A stretch of DNA of 64,000 bases from Cystobacter ferrugineus (GTDB lineage Bacteria > Myxococcota > Myxococcia > Myxococcales > Myxococcaceae), in assembly GCF_001887355.1 (NCBI RefSeq), contig NZ_MPIN01000019.1:51763-115762 (forward strand). The letters run 5' to 3'. The position numbers and the translations under genes were made by a program. The stretch's first letter is position 1. The number at the start of each line of letters is the position of its first letter. The notes under the pieces were generated by a model. It worked only from the letters and a program-made list of their open reading frames with translations. It had not been told where the DNA came from and made no database searches. Positions 10,972 through 24,826 of the stretch are shown here, piece by piece.

Positions 10972-10978
10972 CCCCGCC

Positions 10979-11018
10979 CTCCCCCGCGCGTGTTCCCCCC
11001 AGGGGCGGCGCGGGGGAG
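10979..11018. terminator. bidirectional hairpin between convergent genes
   Basis: Perfect 11-bp inverted repeat CTCCCCCGCGC / GCGCGGGGGAG with an 18-base loop that can itself pair (CCCC with GGGG). It begins seven bases past the binding-protein stop and ends seven bases before the end of the convergent DUF5335 gene, so it can serve both. Confidence 0.65.
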
Positions 11019-11025
11019 CGGCACG

Positions 11026-11427
11026 TCATGTCCAGGACGCCGCCTCGTCCGCGCCCGGAGCGTCCGCGTGGAACCAGGCCGGCACCGGCTCCTCGCCCTC
11101 GAAGTAGAGCAGGCTCCGGACCCCATCCCGGTCCTCGATGCGGATGCACTGGATGTTGCCCTCGTCGTCCATGAGCAGGTGCACGTGCTCCGGGTCATTG
11201 ATGTGGTGGGTGAACTCCCGCCGCAGCGTGCCCACCGTCACCTCCAGCGTGCCCTGCTCCCGCGACTCCACGTCGATGCCCACCAGCGGCAGCGCCTGCT
11301 CCATCCGCCACGAGGCCCCGCCTCCGTCCTCCACCTCCAGCCGGAGGGGATGACTCGACGCCCGCTCGCTCAACAACTCGAAGTAGGCGAACCAGTTCCG
11401 CCTGGGAATCTCCGCCGCATAGCCCAT
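11026..11427 (-). CDS. DUF5335-family protein
   Basis: A 133-residue soluble protein. The open frame runs further upstream, but the ATG at 11427 has GGAGGAGG immediately before it and gives the family's typical opening, in which an acidic/basic segment leads to a Trp-Phe/aromatic pair (IPRRNWFAYFELLSER). Later landmarks are LPLVGIDVESREQGTLEV and HHINDPEHVHLLMDDEGN. The family is of unknown function; I recognise it by overall pattern, and the assignment is moderate. It lies downstream of the pseudopilin gene on the same strand, 124 bases away, so it could be co-transcribed with it. Confidence 0.6.
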   Translation of the reverse strand: MGYAAEIPRRNWFAYFELLSERASSHPLRLEVEDGGGASWRMEQALPLVGIDVESREQGTLEVTVGTLRREFTHHINDPEHVHLLMDDEGNIQCIRIEDRDGVRSLLYFEGEEPVPAWFHADAPGADEAASWT

Positions 11428-11551
11428 GGCCTGCCTCCTCCCCGGAAGGTAGGTCCGCGAGCGCCCCGGCCATCCACCCCTCCATGGATGGCGCGTCCCG
11501 GCAAGACTCCAGGCCGGAGAGCGAGCGGGCGGGCATCCCCCTCGTGGCTCG

Positions 11552-11980
11552 TCAGGAGCCCGTCCCCGCTTCCGGGTCCGGGTCACACGAACACAGGTCC
11601 GCGTCGTTGCCGTCTCCGCCCGCCGTCCCATCGCCCCCATAGGAGGTGATGCGCGGCTTGCCCCCTTCATTCAGATAGACGTACTCGTTGCCCCACGGAT
11701 CCCTGGGCAGCGCTTCCAGGATGTGGTGCTCCACCAGTCCGCGCAGGCCCGTGGCCGTGTCTGGGAAACGGCCCTTCTTGGCGTAGTACACCTTGAGAGC
11801 GTTGCGCAGGGCGTGGAAGTCCATCCGCGCCCGGCGCTGCTTGGCCTCGTCCAACTGAGAAAGCACGGACACCCCCACCGCGGCCATGATGAGCCCCAGG
11901 ATGGTGATGACCACCATGATCTCGATGAGCGTCATGCCGCGTGCCCGGTGGCGCCACGCCCCCTTCTTCGTCTGTTGCAC
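11552..11980 (-). CDS. solitary type II secretion major pseudopilin-like protein (GspG family)
   Basis: A 142-residue prepilin. I choose GTG at 11980 because AAGGAG sits seven bases upstream; longer starts lack this. A short positively charged leader ends at RARG, followed by MTLIEIMVVITILGLIMAAV: the prepilin peptidase cleavage site G/M with the conserved Glu at +5 and the hydrophobic assembly helix. The globular part keeps GspG features, including DPWGNEYVYLNEGGKPRI and a loop YGGDGTAGGDGNDADL like the calcium-binding loop of GspG. An unusual CSCDPDPEAGTGS tail is added. No other type II secretion gene is nearby, so it would work with a system encoded elsewhere. It is divergent from the lipid synthase cluster. 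Confidence 0.85.
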   Translation of the reverse strand: MQQTKKGAWRHRARGMTLIEIMVVITILGLIMAAVGVSVLSQLDEAKQRRARMDFHALRNALKVYYAKKGRFPDTATGLRGLVEHHILEALPRDPWGNEYVYLNEGGKPRITSYGGDGTAGGDGNDADLCSCDPDPEAGTGS

Positions 11981-12358
11981 CTTGTAGCTCCTTGTCTGGC
12001 CCCGCGTGGAGCCAGACATCCACCTGTGCAACCCGCACGCCGGGCGCGGCGGCACTCGGGGCATCGAGGAGCGCGGAGCGGACCCGAGGCCGCCGGAGCC
12101 CGCGAGCACGTCAGTCTGTCCCGGGCGATGACGCGCTCCTGGGACAGCGTGTCGAGACAAGATGGCGCGACAGGTTGTCCCGCCGAGCGCTGCGTCTTCT
12201 GGCTGCTCTCCGAGTGGCCATCGCTCGCATGCGAGTGGAAGCAGCCCACACCCTCAGCACTCCGCATTGGATCCAATCGCCGTGGTACAATTCAATCCCC
12301 GTTGAAGTTCTCGACTGAAGCCCCCCTGGGTTCGACCCGGTCTACAGAAAGAGCCTGA
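11981..12358. promoter_or_regulatory. 378-base divergent promoter region of the lipid synthase cluster
   Basis: No gene is supported here. It separates the pseudopilin gene (leftward) from the synthase operon (rightward). Its right half falls in G+C content. It contains two perfect 12-bp palindromes, CTCGCATGCGAG at 12224-12235 and ATTGGATCCAAT at 12266-12277, whose centres are 42 bp apart. A TACAAT stretch at 12286-12291 could be a -10 element. The synthase start at 12359 is preceded only by a weak AAAGAG. Confidence 0.45.
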
Positions 12359-17812
<5,454 letters not shown>

Positions 17813-17815
17813 TCC

Positions 17816-18739
17816 GTGCAACCCGACACCTCACAATACCCCCTGCTGGAGGACGTGGCCGAGGTCTTCCGCGGGGAGAGCGCGGTCGCCAAGCGCGACG
17901 TGCGCCTTCCCGTGGAGCTCGACGAGGAGACGCGCCCGCTGTCCGCGTCCCTGGAGCTGGAGTTCCTCGCCGAGGTGGGCGCGCTCGTGTACCCGGACCG
18001 GGTGCTGGTGGGCATGCGGGATGTGCGCTGGTTCCTGCGCGCCCCGGTGCCCGCGGCCGCCGCGCGGCTGGTGGGGCGCGCGCGCCGGGAGCAGGATGGT
18101 GAGGTCTCGGTCTTCCTCTCCCTGGAGCAGGAGAGCAGCGAGGAGCCCATCCCCGTCTGCCGCGCCATCCTGCAGTTCGGCCAGACCTATGGGCCCGCTC
18201 CCTGGCCCCAGCAGCAACGGCAGCTCGCGCCCCGCACGGAGAACCTCCAGAACGGGCGGCAGCTCTACACGAGCGTGGGCGGCCAGGGCGACCGCGTCCC
18301 CGAGTCGCTCCAGGTCGTCTCCTGGGCCCGGCTGTGTGAGCTGGGCCGCATCCAGGGAGGGCTCATCCACCCCCGGACGCTCTCCAAGGTCCTCCCCGCC
18401 AGCCGCATCCAGGTGGCCCCCGCCGCGCTCGAGGGAGCGCTGCACCTGGTGAAGTGGCTCTGGTACGCTTTCTCCGGCGAGGGCTCGCGCGAGATGGCCG
18501 TGGCCGACGCCTCCTGGTACCGCATGCCCCGGCGGGACGAGCGGCTGCTGTGCGACGCACGCCTGTGTGGCGCCGGCAGCGGCCTGGCCTCCTTCAACGC
18601 CCAACTGCTCGGCCAGGACGGCATCCCCGTGCTCGAGTTGCGTGGCATCGGCATGGCCTCGCTGCCCTCCGAGGAGACTTCCCCCACCCTGCCACGCGTC
18701 ACCTGGCAGTCCTTCGTCAAGCTCCTGACCCCGCGATGA
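17816..18739 (+). CDS. free-standing dehydratase-fold (double hot-dog) protein of the synthase cluster
   Basis: A 307-residue soluble protein starting with GTG three bases after the previous stop. Its N-terminal half aligns by eye with the dehydratase at the end of the next protein: LELEFLAEVGALVYPDRVLVG here against the segment from GFEMLGE to DLAVLRA there. A second half (LPASRIQVAPAALEGALHLV) resembles the second hot-dog with its D-A-A-x-Q helix. The catalytic His expected just before the first motif is not visible, and the Asp of the second is not clearly kept (ALEGALHLV). I read it as a polyketide-synthase-dehydratase-like protein that is probably non-catalytic, perhaps a partner for the active domain. 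The next gene starts inside its stop (ATGA), so stoichiometric translation is likely. Function is inference. Confidence 0.6.
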   Translation: MQPDTSQYPLLEDVAEVFRGESAVAKRDVRLPVELDEETRPLSASLELEFLAEVGALVYPDRVLVGMRDVRWFLRAPVPAAAARLVGRARREQDGEVSVFLSLEQESSEEPIPVCRAILQFGQTYGPAPWPQQQRQLAPRTENLQNGRQLYTSVGGQGDRVPESLQVVSWARLCELGRIQGGLIHPRTLSKVLPASRIQVAPAALEGALHLVKWLWYAFSGEGSREMAVADASWYRMPRRDERLLCDARLCGAGSGLASFNAQLLGQDGIPVLELRGIGMASLPSEETSPTLPRVTWQSFVKLLTPR

Positions 18740-21700
18740 CCTCCTCCGCGAACATCCCCCTGGCCATCATCGGACTCGGCTGCCGGCTGCCCGGCGCCGA
18801 CACGCCCGCGCGCTTCATGAACCAGTCCCTCGAGGGGATGCGCGCCCTGACACAGGCCCCGGAGGACTGGAGCGCCGGCCTGCCCGTGCACCATCCGTTC
18901 GTGGGCGGCTTCGTCCCCGAGGAGGGCAAGGACTGGAAGCAGTTCAAGCTGCCGCCCGCCCACGTGGAGAAGATGCACCGCATGGAGCGCCTGCTGCACC
19001 TCACGCTCCTCCAGGCCACCCAGGACGCCGGCTATGGCCCCGACAAGAGCCCCGGCAGCCGCTGCGCCATCTTCCTGGGCTCCACCGGCCTGGGCGTGGA
19101 CCTGAAGACCGATCAGGCCCTGCGCCTGCGCGCCCCCGAGCTGAGAGATCACCTCGCCCCGCTGCTGGCGGCCAGGCCCGACGGCGCCCGGCTGATGGAG
19201 GCCATCGAGCGGCACGTGGAGCAGCACGCCCCGCCCATCATCACCGAGACGGTGCCCATGACGGCCACCATGGTGGCCAACCGCCTGTCCACCCTGCTCG
19301 ACACGCGCGGCGGCCACCTCGCGGTCGACGCGGGCACGGCCTCCTCGCTGGCGGCGCTGCGGCTCGCCTCGCTCTCGCTCCAGCATGGTCAGTGCGACGT
19401 GGCGGTGGTGGGCGCGGTGGCGCCGCTGCTCAGCCCCTCCTCCTTCGGCCTCCTCGCGGCGCGTGGCTGGTTGGCGGAGCGCGAGCTGCTCGCGCTCGAC
19501 GGGCGCGCCGCGGGCACGCTGCCCGGCGAGGGCGCCGTGGCGCTCGTGTTGTGCCGGCTCGATGACGCGCTGGCGGACAAGCAGCGCATCTACGCCGTGC
19601 TCCACGGCGTCACCGCCGAGGTGAACCTCAAGCAGGGCCTGTCGCGCCTGTCGCGCATGGTGGATCGCGCCGCGCGCGCCTGTCTGGACCTGAGTGGAGT
19701 GGAGGCCGAGCAGGTGCGGCACGTGGAGCTGCAGGCCTGCGGCGTGCCGGGTCTGGAGGATCAGGAGCTGCTCGGGCTCAAGGCGGCGCTCTCCGCGACG
19801 CGCTCCGAGCCCCTGACGTTCTCCACCGCGGCGCCGCAGGTGGGCTTCCAGCAGGCGGCCAGCGGGCTCGTGTCGGTGATGCGCGCGGCGCTGTCGCTCC
19901 ACGGCAACGTGCGCGCGCCCGTGGCGGGGCTCGCCTCGCCCCGGCTGGGCCCGGATGGACTGATGCAGTGCCTCACCCGCCCGGAGCCGCTGCCGCCGCG
20001 CGCCTACGTGGGGGTGAGCAGCCTGGGCTGGAGCAACATGGCCTATCACGCGCTGCTCGGGCCCGCGCCCACCCGCGAGGCGTGGACGGACATCCGACCC
20101 GTGCGCCCGGCCGTGCAGAAGTTCGCCATCGTCGGCATGGGGGCGCTGGCGCCGGGAGCGCCGGATGCCCAGGCGCTGTGGACGAACACGGTGTCCAAGG
20201 CGGACGCCATCGGCGACCTGCCGCCCTCGCGCTTCGACGTCAACCGTACCCTGGGCGCCCTCCTGGCCAAGAACGAGGTGGTGCCCCGGCTGGCCGGCAC
20301 GGTGGAGATTCCGCTCGCCGAGCCGCGCTGGCTCAAGCTGCCTCCCGCGCAGGCCGCGGCGTTGGATCCCTCCGTGCCCATCTTCGTCAAGGCGGCGGAG
20401 GAGGCGCTCGGCCAGGCGGGCCACGAGCCCGGCGCGTGGAATGGCAAACGCGTGCAGGTGCTGGTGGGCCAGTTGCCCGTGCGCTACAAGGAATTCGAGA
20501 TCGAGGTGCGCTTCGTCGGCGAGCGCTACCTCAAGCTGGCGGCGCAGGCCCTGCGCGCCGAGGGCCTCAGCGACGCCCAGGTGGCCCCGCTCATCGAGGC
20601 CGCGCGCGCGAACCTGCTCTCCAAGCTCCCCCCGCTGGATGAGAACACGTCCCAGTACTACTCGGGCATCGCCTGCGCGGCGCGGCTGGCCGCCCTGCAT
20701 GACTTCAACGGGGGAGTGATGTCGGTGGACGCCGCGTGCGCCAGCTCTCCCGCGGCGCTGCACGCGGGCATGCTCGCGCTGAGCAACCGCGACGTCGACG
20801 TCGTGGTGGCCGGCGGCGTGGCCTTCAACCTGGTGCCCGAGTATGCCGCCGCCCTGGCCGCGCTCGGCATCCTCTCGCCGCGCGGTACCTTCCCCTTCGA
20901 CGATCGCGCCGACGGCTTCGTGCCGGCCGAGGGCGCGGGCGTGGTGGTCATCAAGCGCCTGGAGGACGCGGAGGCGCAGAGGGACCGGATCATCGCCGTC
21001 ATCTCCGGCATCGGCTTCTCCAGTGACGGCCGGGGCACCAGCGTGTTCGCGCCCAACCCCAAGGGACAGGCGCGCGCGGTGGAGCGCGCCCTGGAGGACG
21101 CGAAGATCCACCCGGATCAGATGGGCCTCTTGGAAGCGCACGGCACGGGCACGCGCATCGGGGACAGCGCGGAGGCCACCGCCTATGGCGAGGCCTTCCA
21201 GTCGCGTGGGCGCGACAACCCGGTGCCCATGGGCACGCTCAAGTCGCAGATCGGCCACACCTCGTCGGCCAGCGGCATGCTCGCCCTCATCAAGACGGCC
21301 TTCGCGGTGAGCGAGGCGTACCTGCCGCCCATGAACGGCGGTGAGTTCCCCAAGGCGGAGATTCCCTTCGACAAGCTGCCCATCGCCCTGTCGCTCGAGG
21401 GCCGTCCGTGGCCGGCGCCCCGGGAGGGCAAGCGCTACGCGGGGGTGAGCTCGTTCGGTGCGGGCGGCACCAACTACCACGTCATCCTGGAGGAGCACGG
21501 CAACGTCCACCGCAAGCCCCAGACGGTGGATCCCCAGAGCCTCACCTCGGGCCATCCCCTGCCCAGCCGCGGCCTGTCCGCCCAGCGCTGGAGCGTGGAC
21601 CTGGTGCCGCTGGCGCTCTCGTCGGAGAAGCGCTACCCGCTCGCGGGCCGCAAGCTGCTGCTGCTCGGGGACGAGCCGGGCCTGGTCGCCGCCTTCAGCC

Positions 21701-24129
21701 GCCTGCTGGTGGGCAAGGGCGTGCGCCTGGCCACGGTGCAGGTGTCGGGCCTCACGGACGCGCTGGAGGTGGAGCGCCGCGTGCGCATGGCCAGCGCGGA
21801 GCTGGGCGGCGCGGATGGCGTCATCGACCTGGGCGCCTTCGGTCCGGTGGAGTACTTCCTCACGTTGGGCAGCGCCCGCTTCGCGCGCCGCATGGCGGAG
21901 ACCACGGCGCGCTGGCACGGCACCGGCCGCGCGCTCTACGAGCGGATGCGGGACGCCAGGGGGCGCAGCGCCTGCTACGTGGCCGTCACCACCATGGGTG
22001 GTGACTTCGGCTTCGTGGGCGATGGCGGCAACGTGATGGGCGGCGCGCTCGCGGGCTTCCTCAAGGGGCTCAAGCAGGAGCTGCCCTCCACGGTCGTCAA
22101 GACGATCGACTTCGAGCCCCGCGTGTCGCACTGGGTGGTGGCGGAGACGGTGGCGCGCGAGCTGGAGGAAGGCAGCGACCGCACGGAGATCGGCTACCTG
22201 GCGGGCCGCCGCTTCGTGGTGGGGCTGCGCCGCTCGGACTTCTCCCTGGAAGACAACACGGTGCTGCGCCGGGTGGACCCGAGCTGGGTGCTGCTCTTCT
22301 CCGGAGGCGGACGCGGCGCCGTCTTCGAGGTGGCCAAGGCGGTGGCGAGGCTGGGCCCCAAGGTGATCGTCACCGGGCGCACTCCCGCGCCCACGGGAGA
22401 CGAGCCCTACCTCGCGCTGGACGACAAGGACTTCGAGACCTTCCGCAAGGAGGAGATGGTGCGCCGCAAGAAGGCGGACCCGTCCCTCACGGTGGTGCGC
22501 TTCAACGAGGTGTTCGAGTCCTACGTCCGGGCCCGCGAGCTGTGGCGCAACCTCCAGGAGGTGTACGCCCAGGGCCTGTCCATCGAGTACGAGACGTGCG
22601 ACGTGCGCAACTCCGCGGACGTGCGGGCCATGGTGGACCGGGTGCGCGAGTACCACGGCCACATCGATGGCATCGTCCACGGCGCCATGGTGGAGTCCTC
22701 CAAGAGCCTGCCCGACAAGACACCGGGCATCGTCGCCTCCACCATGGAGGTGAAGGTGCTCGGCCTCATCAACCTGCTGGAGGCCACGCGGCGCGATGAC
22801 CTGAAGCTGATGATGTGCTTCGGCTCGGGCGCGGGCCGCTTCGGCAACAAGGGCCAGACGGACTACAGCGCCGCCAACGACTTGATGAGCAAGTGCGCCA
22901 TGGCGTACGCGCACCGGGCCCGGCCCCACATGCGCTGCGTCACCATCGACTGGACGGCGTGGGAAGGCGTGGGCGCCGCGGCGCGGCAGATGGACGTGGT
23001 GCAGAACACCGGCGTGTCCTTCATCACCCCGGCGGAGGGCGCCTACTGGTTCATCAACGAGCTGATGCTCGGCCGCTCCGAGCGCGAGGTGGCCATCTTC
23101 GACGAGCGGCTCTTCCGTGAGTGGCCCTTCCTGGGCGCCTCCGCGGACGGCCCGGACGCGCGCACCGTGTACGACGACCGAGGCTTCCTGCTCGTGCGCT
23201 CGGACTACCCGATGCTCGACTGCGTGGAGCGCCATGACGCCGAGGGCCTCATCGCCACGCGCACGTTCGACCTGAGGACGGACCCGTTCGTGCTCCAGCA
23301 CCAGCTCGACTCGGTGCCCATCATGCCCGGCACCTTCGGCTTCGAGATGTTGGGCGAGACGGCCTCCCTCTTCCGCCCGGACCTGGCCGTGCTGCGCGCG
23401 GAGAACCTGCGCATCGAGACGCCGCTCAAGTTCTTCAAGGCCCCGCTCACCGGGGAGCGCGCCAAGGGCAAGCCCGTCCACGTCACCCTCACCGCCAAGG
23501 TGCTCAAGCGCGAGGGCGACGAGTTGACGCTCTACGTGGAGTCCAGCAGTGACCTGGCGCTGGGCGGGCGCTCCGAGCAGACCCAGCGGCGCATCCACCA
23601 GCAGGGCATCTTCGTGCTCGGACCGCCGCCCCCCGTGGAGGTCGGCCAGGGCAAGCAGCTGCCCGAGGCGCTCCCCGGCGCCCGCGCCCGCTCCATCTTC
23701 CACCTGGCCAAGGAGCCCTTGTACCTGGGTCCGCTCTTCTGCCGCGCCGAGTGGGTCTACGTGGGCGAGCGCGAGGTGGAGGGCATCATCCGCGCGCCCC
23801 GGCAGCGGGAGATCTTCACGCACGTGGCGCGGCCGCGCTTCCAGTTGGATCCGCTCCTGCTCGACGCCGCCTTCCAGGTGGCGGCCAACTGGGACGGACA
23901 CCACAACAACCTCGTGTCGGTGCCCATGGGCGTGGACCACCTGGTGCGCGGGCGCCAGCGGCGGCTCGGCGAGTCGGGCCACGTCAAGGCGCGGATGATG
24001 CGGGTGGAGGGCGAGGACGTCATCTACGACTTCGAGGTGCGCGGCGAGGACGGCGCGTTGCTGCTGGGCGGCAGCGGGCTGTGGTTCCGGCGGCTGCGCC
24101 GGGGTGAGCAGCGGAGTGCGGAGGGCTGA
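18736..24129 (+). CDS. PUFA-synthase-type multidomain protein: KS0-KS-KR-DH
   Basis: 1797 residues from the ATG at 18736, which overlaps the previous stop as ATGA; the frame is open further upstream but only this start opens with a ketosynthase. First ketosynthase (about 1-440) is degenerate: Thr201 replaces Cys in VDAGTASSL, and the two His motifs are eroded (VELQACG, APQVGF). Second ketosynthase (about 465-930) is intact: Cys668 in DAACASSPAAL, His802 in EAHGTGT, His841 in QIGHTSS. Ketoreductase lies at about 1180-1420, with FSGGGRGAVFEVAKAV for NADPH and GSGAGRFGNKGQTDYSAAN for the Ser/Tyr catalytic pair. The C-terminal dehydratase has His1522 in LQHQLDSVPIMPG and Asp1710 in LLLDAAFQ. No ACP or enoyl reductase. 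It would supply condensation, keto reduction and dehydration for chains carried by the first protein. Confidence 0.9.
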   Translation: MTSSANIPLAIIGLGCRLPGADTPARFMNQSLEGMRALTQAPEDWSAGLPVHHPFVGGFVPEEGKDWKQFKLPPAHVEKMHRMERLLHLTLLQATQDAGYGPDKSPGSRCAIFLGSTGLGVDLKTDQALRLRAPELRDHLAPLLAARPDGARLMEAIERHVEQHAPPIITETVPMTATMVANRLSTLLDTRGGHLAVDAGTASSLAALRLASLSLQHGQCDVAVVGAVAPLLSPSSFGLLAARGWLAERELLALDGRAAGTLPGEGAVALVLCRLDDALADKQRIYAVLHGVTAEVNLKQGLSRLSRMVDRAARACLDLSGVEAEQVRHVELQACGVPGLEDQELLGLKAALSATRSEPLTFSTAAPQVGFQQAASGLVSVMRAALSLHGNVRAPVAGLASPRLGPDGLMQCLTRPEPLPPRAYVGVSSLGWSNMAYHALLGPAPTREAWTDIRPVRPAVQKFAIVGMGALAPGAPDAQALWTNTVSKADAIGDLPPSRFDVNRTLGALLAKNEVVPRLAGTVEIPLAEPRWLKLPPAQAAALDPSVPIFVKAAEEALGQAGHEPGAWNGKRVQVLVGQLPVRYKEFEIEVRFVGERYLKLAAQALRAEGLSDAQVAPLIEAARANLLSKLPPLDENTSQYYSGIACAARLAALHDFNGGVMSVDAACASSPAALHAGMLALSNRDVDVVVAGGVAFNLVPEYAAALAALGILSPRGTFPFDDRADGFVPAEGAGVVVIKRLEDAEAQRDRIIAVISGIGFSSDGRGTSVFAPNPKGQARAVERALEDAKIHPDQMGLLEAHGTGTRIGDSAEATAYGEAFQSRGRDNPVPMGTLKSQIGHTSSASGMLALIKTAFAVSEAYLPPMNGGEFPKAEIPFDKLPIALSLEGRPWPAPREGKRYAGVSSFGAGGTNYHVILEEHGNVHRKPQTVDPQSLTSGHPLPSRGLSAQRWSVDLVPLALSSEKRYPLAGRKLLLLGDEPGLVAAFSRLLVGKGVRLATVQVSGLTDALEVERRVRMASAELGGADGVIDLGAFGPVEYFLTLGSARFARRMAETTARWHGTGRALYERMRDARGRSACYVAVTTMGGDFGFVGDGGNVMGGALAGFLKGLKQELPSTVVKTIDFEPRVSHWVVAETVARELEEGSDRTEIGYLAGRRFVVGLRRSDFSLEDNTVLRRVDPSWVLLFSGGGRGAVFEVAKAVARLGPKVIVTGRTPAPTGDEPYLALDDKDFETFRKEEMVRRKKADPSLTVVRFNEVFESYVRARELWRNLQEVYAQGLSIEYETCDVRNSADVRAMVDRVREYHGHIDGIVHGAMVESSKSLPDKTPGIVASTMEVKVLGLINLLEATRRDDLKLMMCFGSGAGRFGNKGQTDYSAANDLMSKCAMAYAHRARPHMRCVTIDWTAWEGVGAAARQMDVVQNTGVSFITPAEGAYWFINELMLGRSEREVAIFDERLFREWPFLGASADGPDARTVYDDRGFLLVRSDYPMLDCVERHDAEGLIATRTFDLRTDPFVLQHQLDSVPIMPGTFGFEMLGETASLFRPDLAVLRAENLRIETPLKFFKAPLTGERAKGKPVHVTLTAKVLKREGDELTLYVESSSDLALGGRSEQTQRRIHQQGIFVLGPPPPVEVGQGKQLPEALPGARARSIFHLAKEPLYLGPLFCRAEWVYVGEREVEGIIRAPRQREIFTHVARPRFQLDPLLLDAAFQVAANWDGHHNNLVSVPMGVDHLVRGRQRRLGESGHVKARMMRVEGEDVIYDFEVRGEDGALLLGGSGLWFRRLRRGEQRSAEG

Positions 24130-24805
24130 GCGGCTCCAGCTCCCGGGTGGGCGGGAGCTCTTCCTGGGCTGGGCCGAGGTGGGGGCGGAGGACGACGCCG
24201 CCCTCTCCGGCCTGGAGCGCGAGGGGCTCGCCCGGTGCCGGACGGCCAAGCGGCGGCGGGAGTTCGTCGCGGGCCGGCTCGCCGCGCACCGCGCCCTGGA
24301 GCGCCTGGAGCCCGGCGCCCGGGCGGAGGTGACGGCGCGCGCCGAGGGGCCGGACGCGGGGCGCCCGGTGCTCGTGCCCGAGCGGGGACTCGCGCTGTCC
24401 ATCTCCCACTCCACGGGACTGGCGGTGGCGGCGCTCGCGCGCGGCGGCGCGCTGGGCGTGGACCTGGAAGAGCGGGTGGAGGCGGGCGAGGCCTTCCTCG
24501 AGGAGGCCTTCGCGCCCGGTGAGCGCGCGGGCTACGCCGCCGTGTGCGGAGCACAGGTGGATGCCACCACCGCCGCCTGGGCGATGAAGGAAGCGGTGCT
24601 CAAGGTGTGGGGCGTGGGGCTGCGCGCCCCCTTGCAGAAGGTGGCGGTGCGCCCCGTGCTGCTCCACGCGCACGCGGGGCTCCTGGCCCTGCGGGTGAAG
24701 CTCGACACGTGGGAGCTGCCCCCGGGGCTCGGTGAGCCCCCGTCCGTCCTGGACGCGCTGCTGCTCACGGACGGCACGGGGCGGGTGCTGGCGGCCGCCG
24801 GCTGA
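24104..24805 (+). CDS. Sfp-type 4'-phosphopantetheinyl transferase
   Basis: A 233-residue enzyme that transfers phosphopantetheine from CoA to carrier proteins. Family signatures are SISHS (about 99-103), GVDLE (118-122, metal-binding acid) and WAMKEAVLKVWG (about 159-170, the W-x-x-KEA-x-x-K motif). It starts with GTG inside the end of the synthase gene (26-base overlap; a second GTG at 24116 is also possible), so it is the last gene of the operon and the obvious activator of the cluster's ACPs. Since those ACPs carry Thr at the attachment site, either this enzyme accepts Thr or the site is elsewhere. Confidence 0.92.
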   Translation: MSSGVRRAERLQLPGGRELFLGWAEVGAEDDAALSGLEREGLARCRTAKRRREFVAGRLAAHRALERLEPGARAEVTARAEGPDAGRPVLVPERGLALSISHSTGLAVAALARGGALGVDLEERVEAGEAFLEEAFAPGERAGYAAVCGAQVDATTAAWAMKEAVLKVWGVGLRAPLQKVAVRPVLLHAHAGLLALRVKLDTWELPPGLGEPPSVLDALLLTDGTGRVLAAAG

Positions 24806-24813
24806 CGGCCGCC
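24790..24813. terminator. hairpin overlapping the PPTase stop, between convergent genes
   Basis: Perfect 8-bp stem GGCGGCCG / CGGCCGCC with an 8-base loop that contains the TGA stop. A second small fold GGGG-act-CCCC follows at 24815-24825. The chemoreceptor gene ends at 24827 from the other side, so the region can terminate both transcripts. Confidence 0.55.
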
Positions 24814-24826
24814 AGGGGACTCCCCG

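Noticed and set aside
18265-24414. A 2049-codon open frame on the minus strand across the second synthase gene
   Set aside because: It is antisense to a clear KS-KS-KR-DH protein; its translation is Arg/His/Gly-rich and featureless, as expected from the third-position G+C bias of the real gene.
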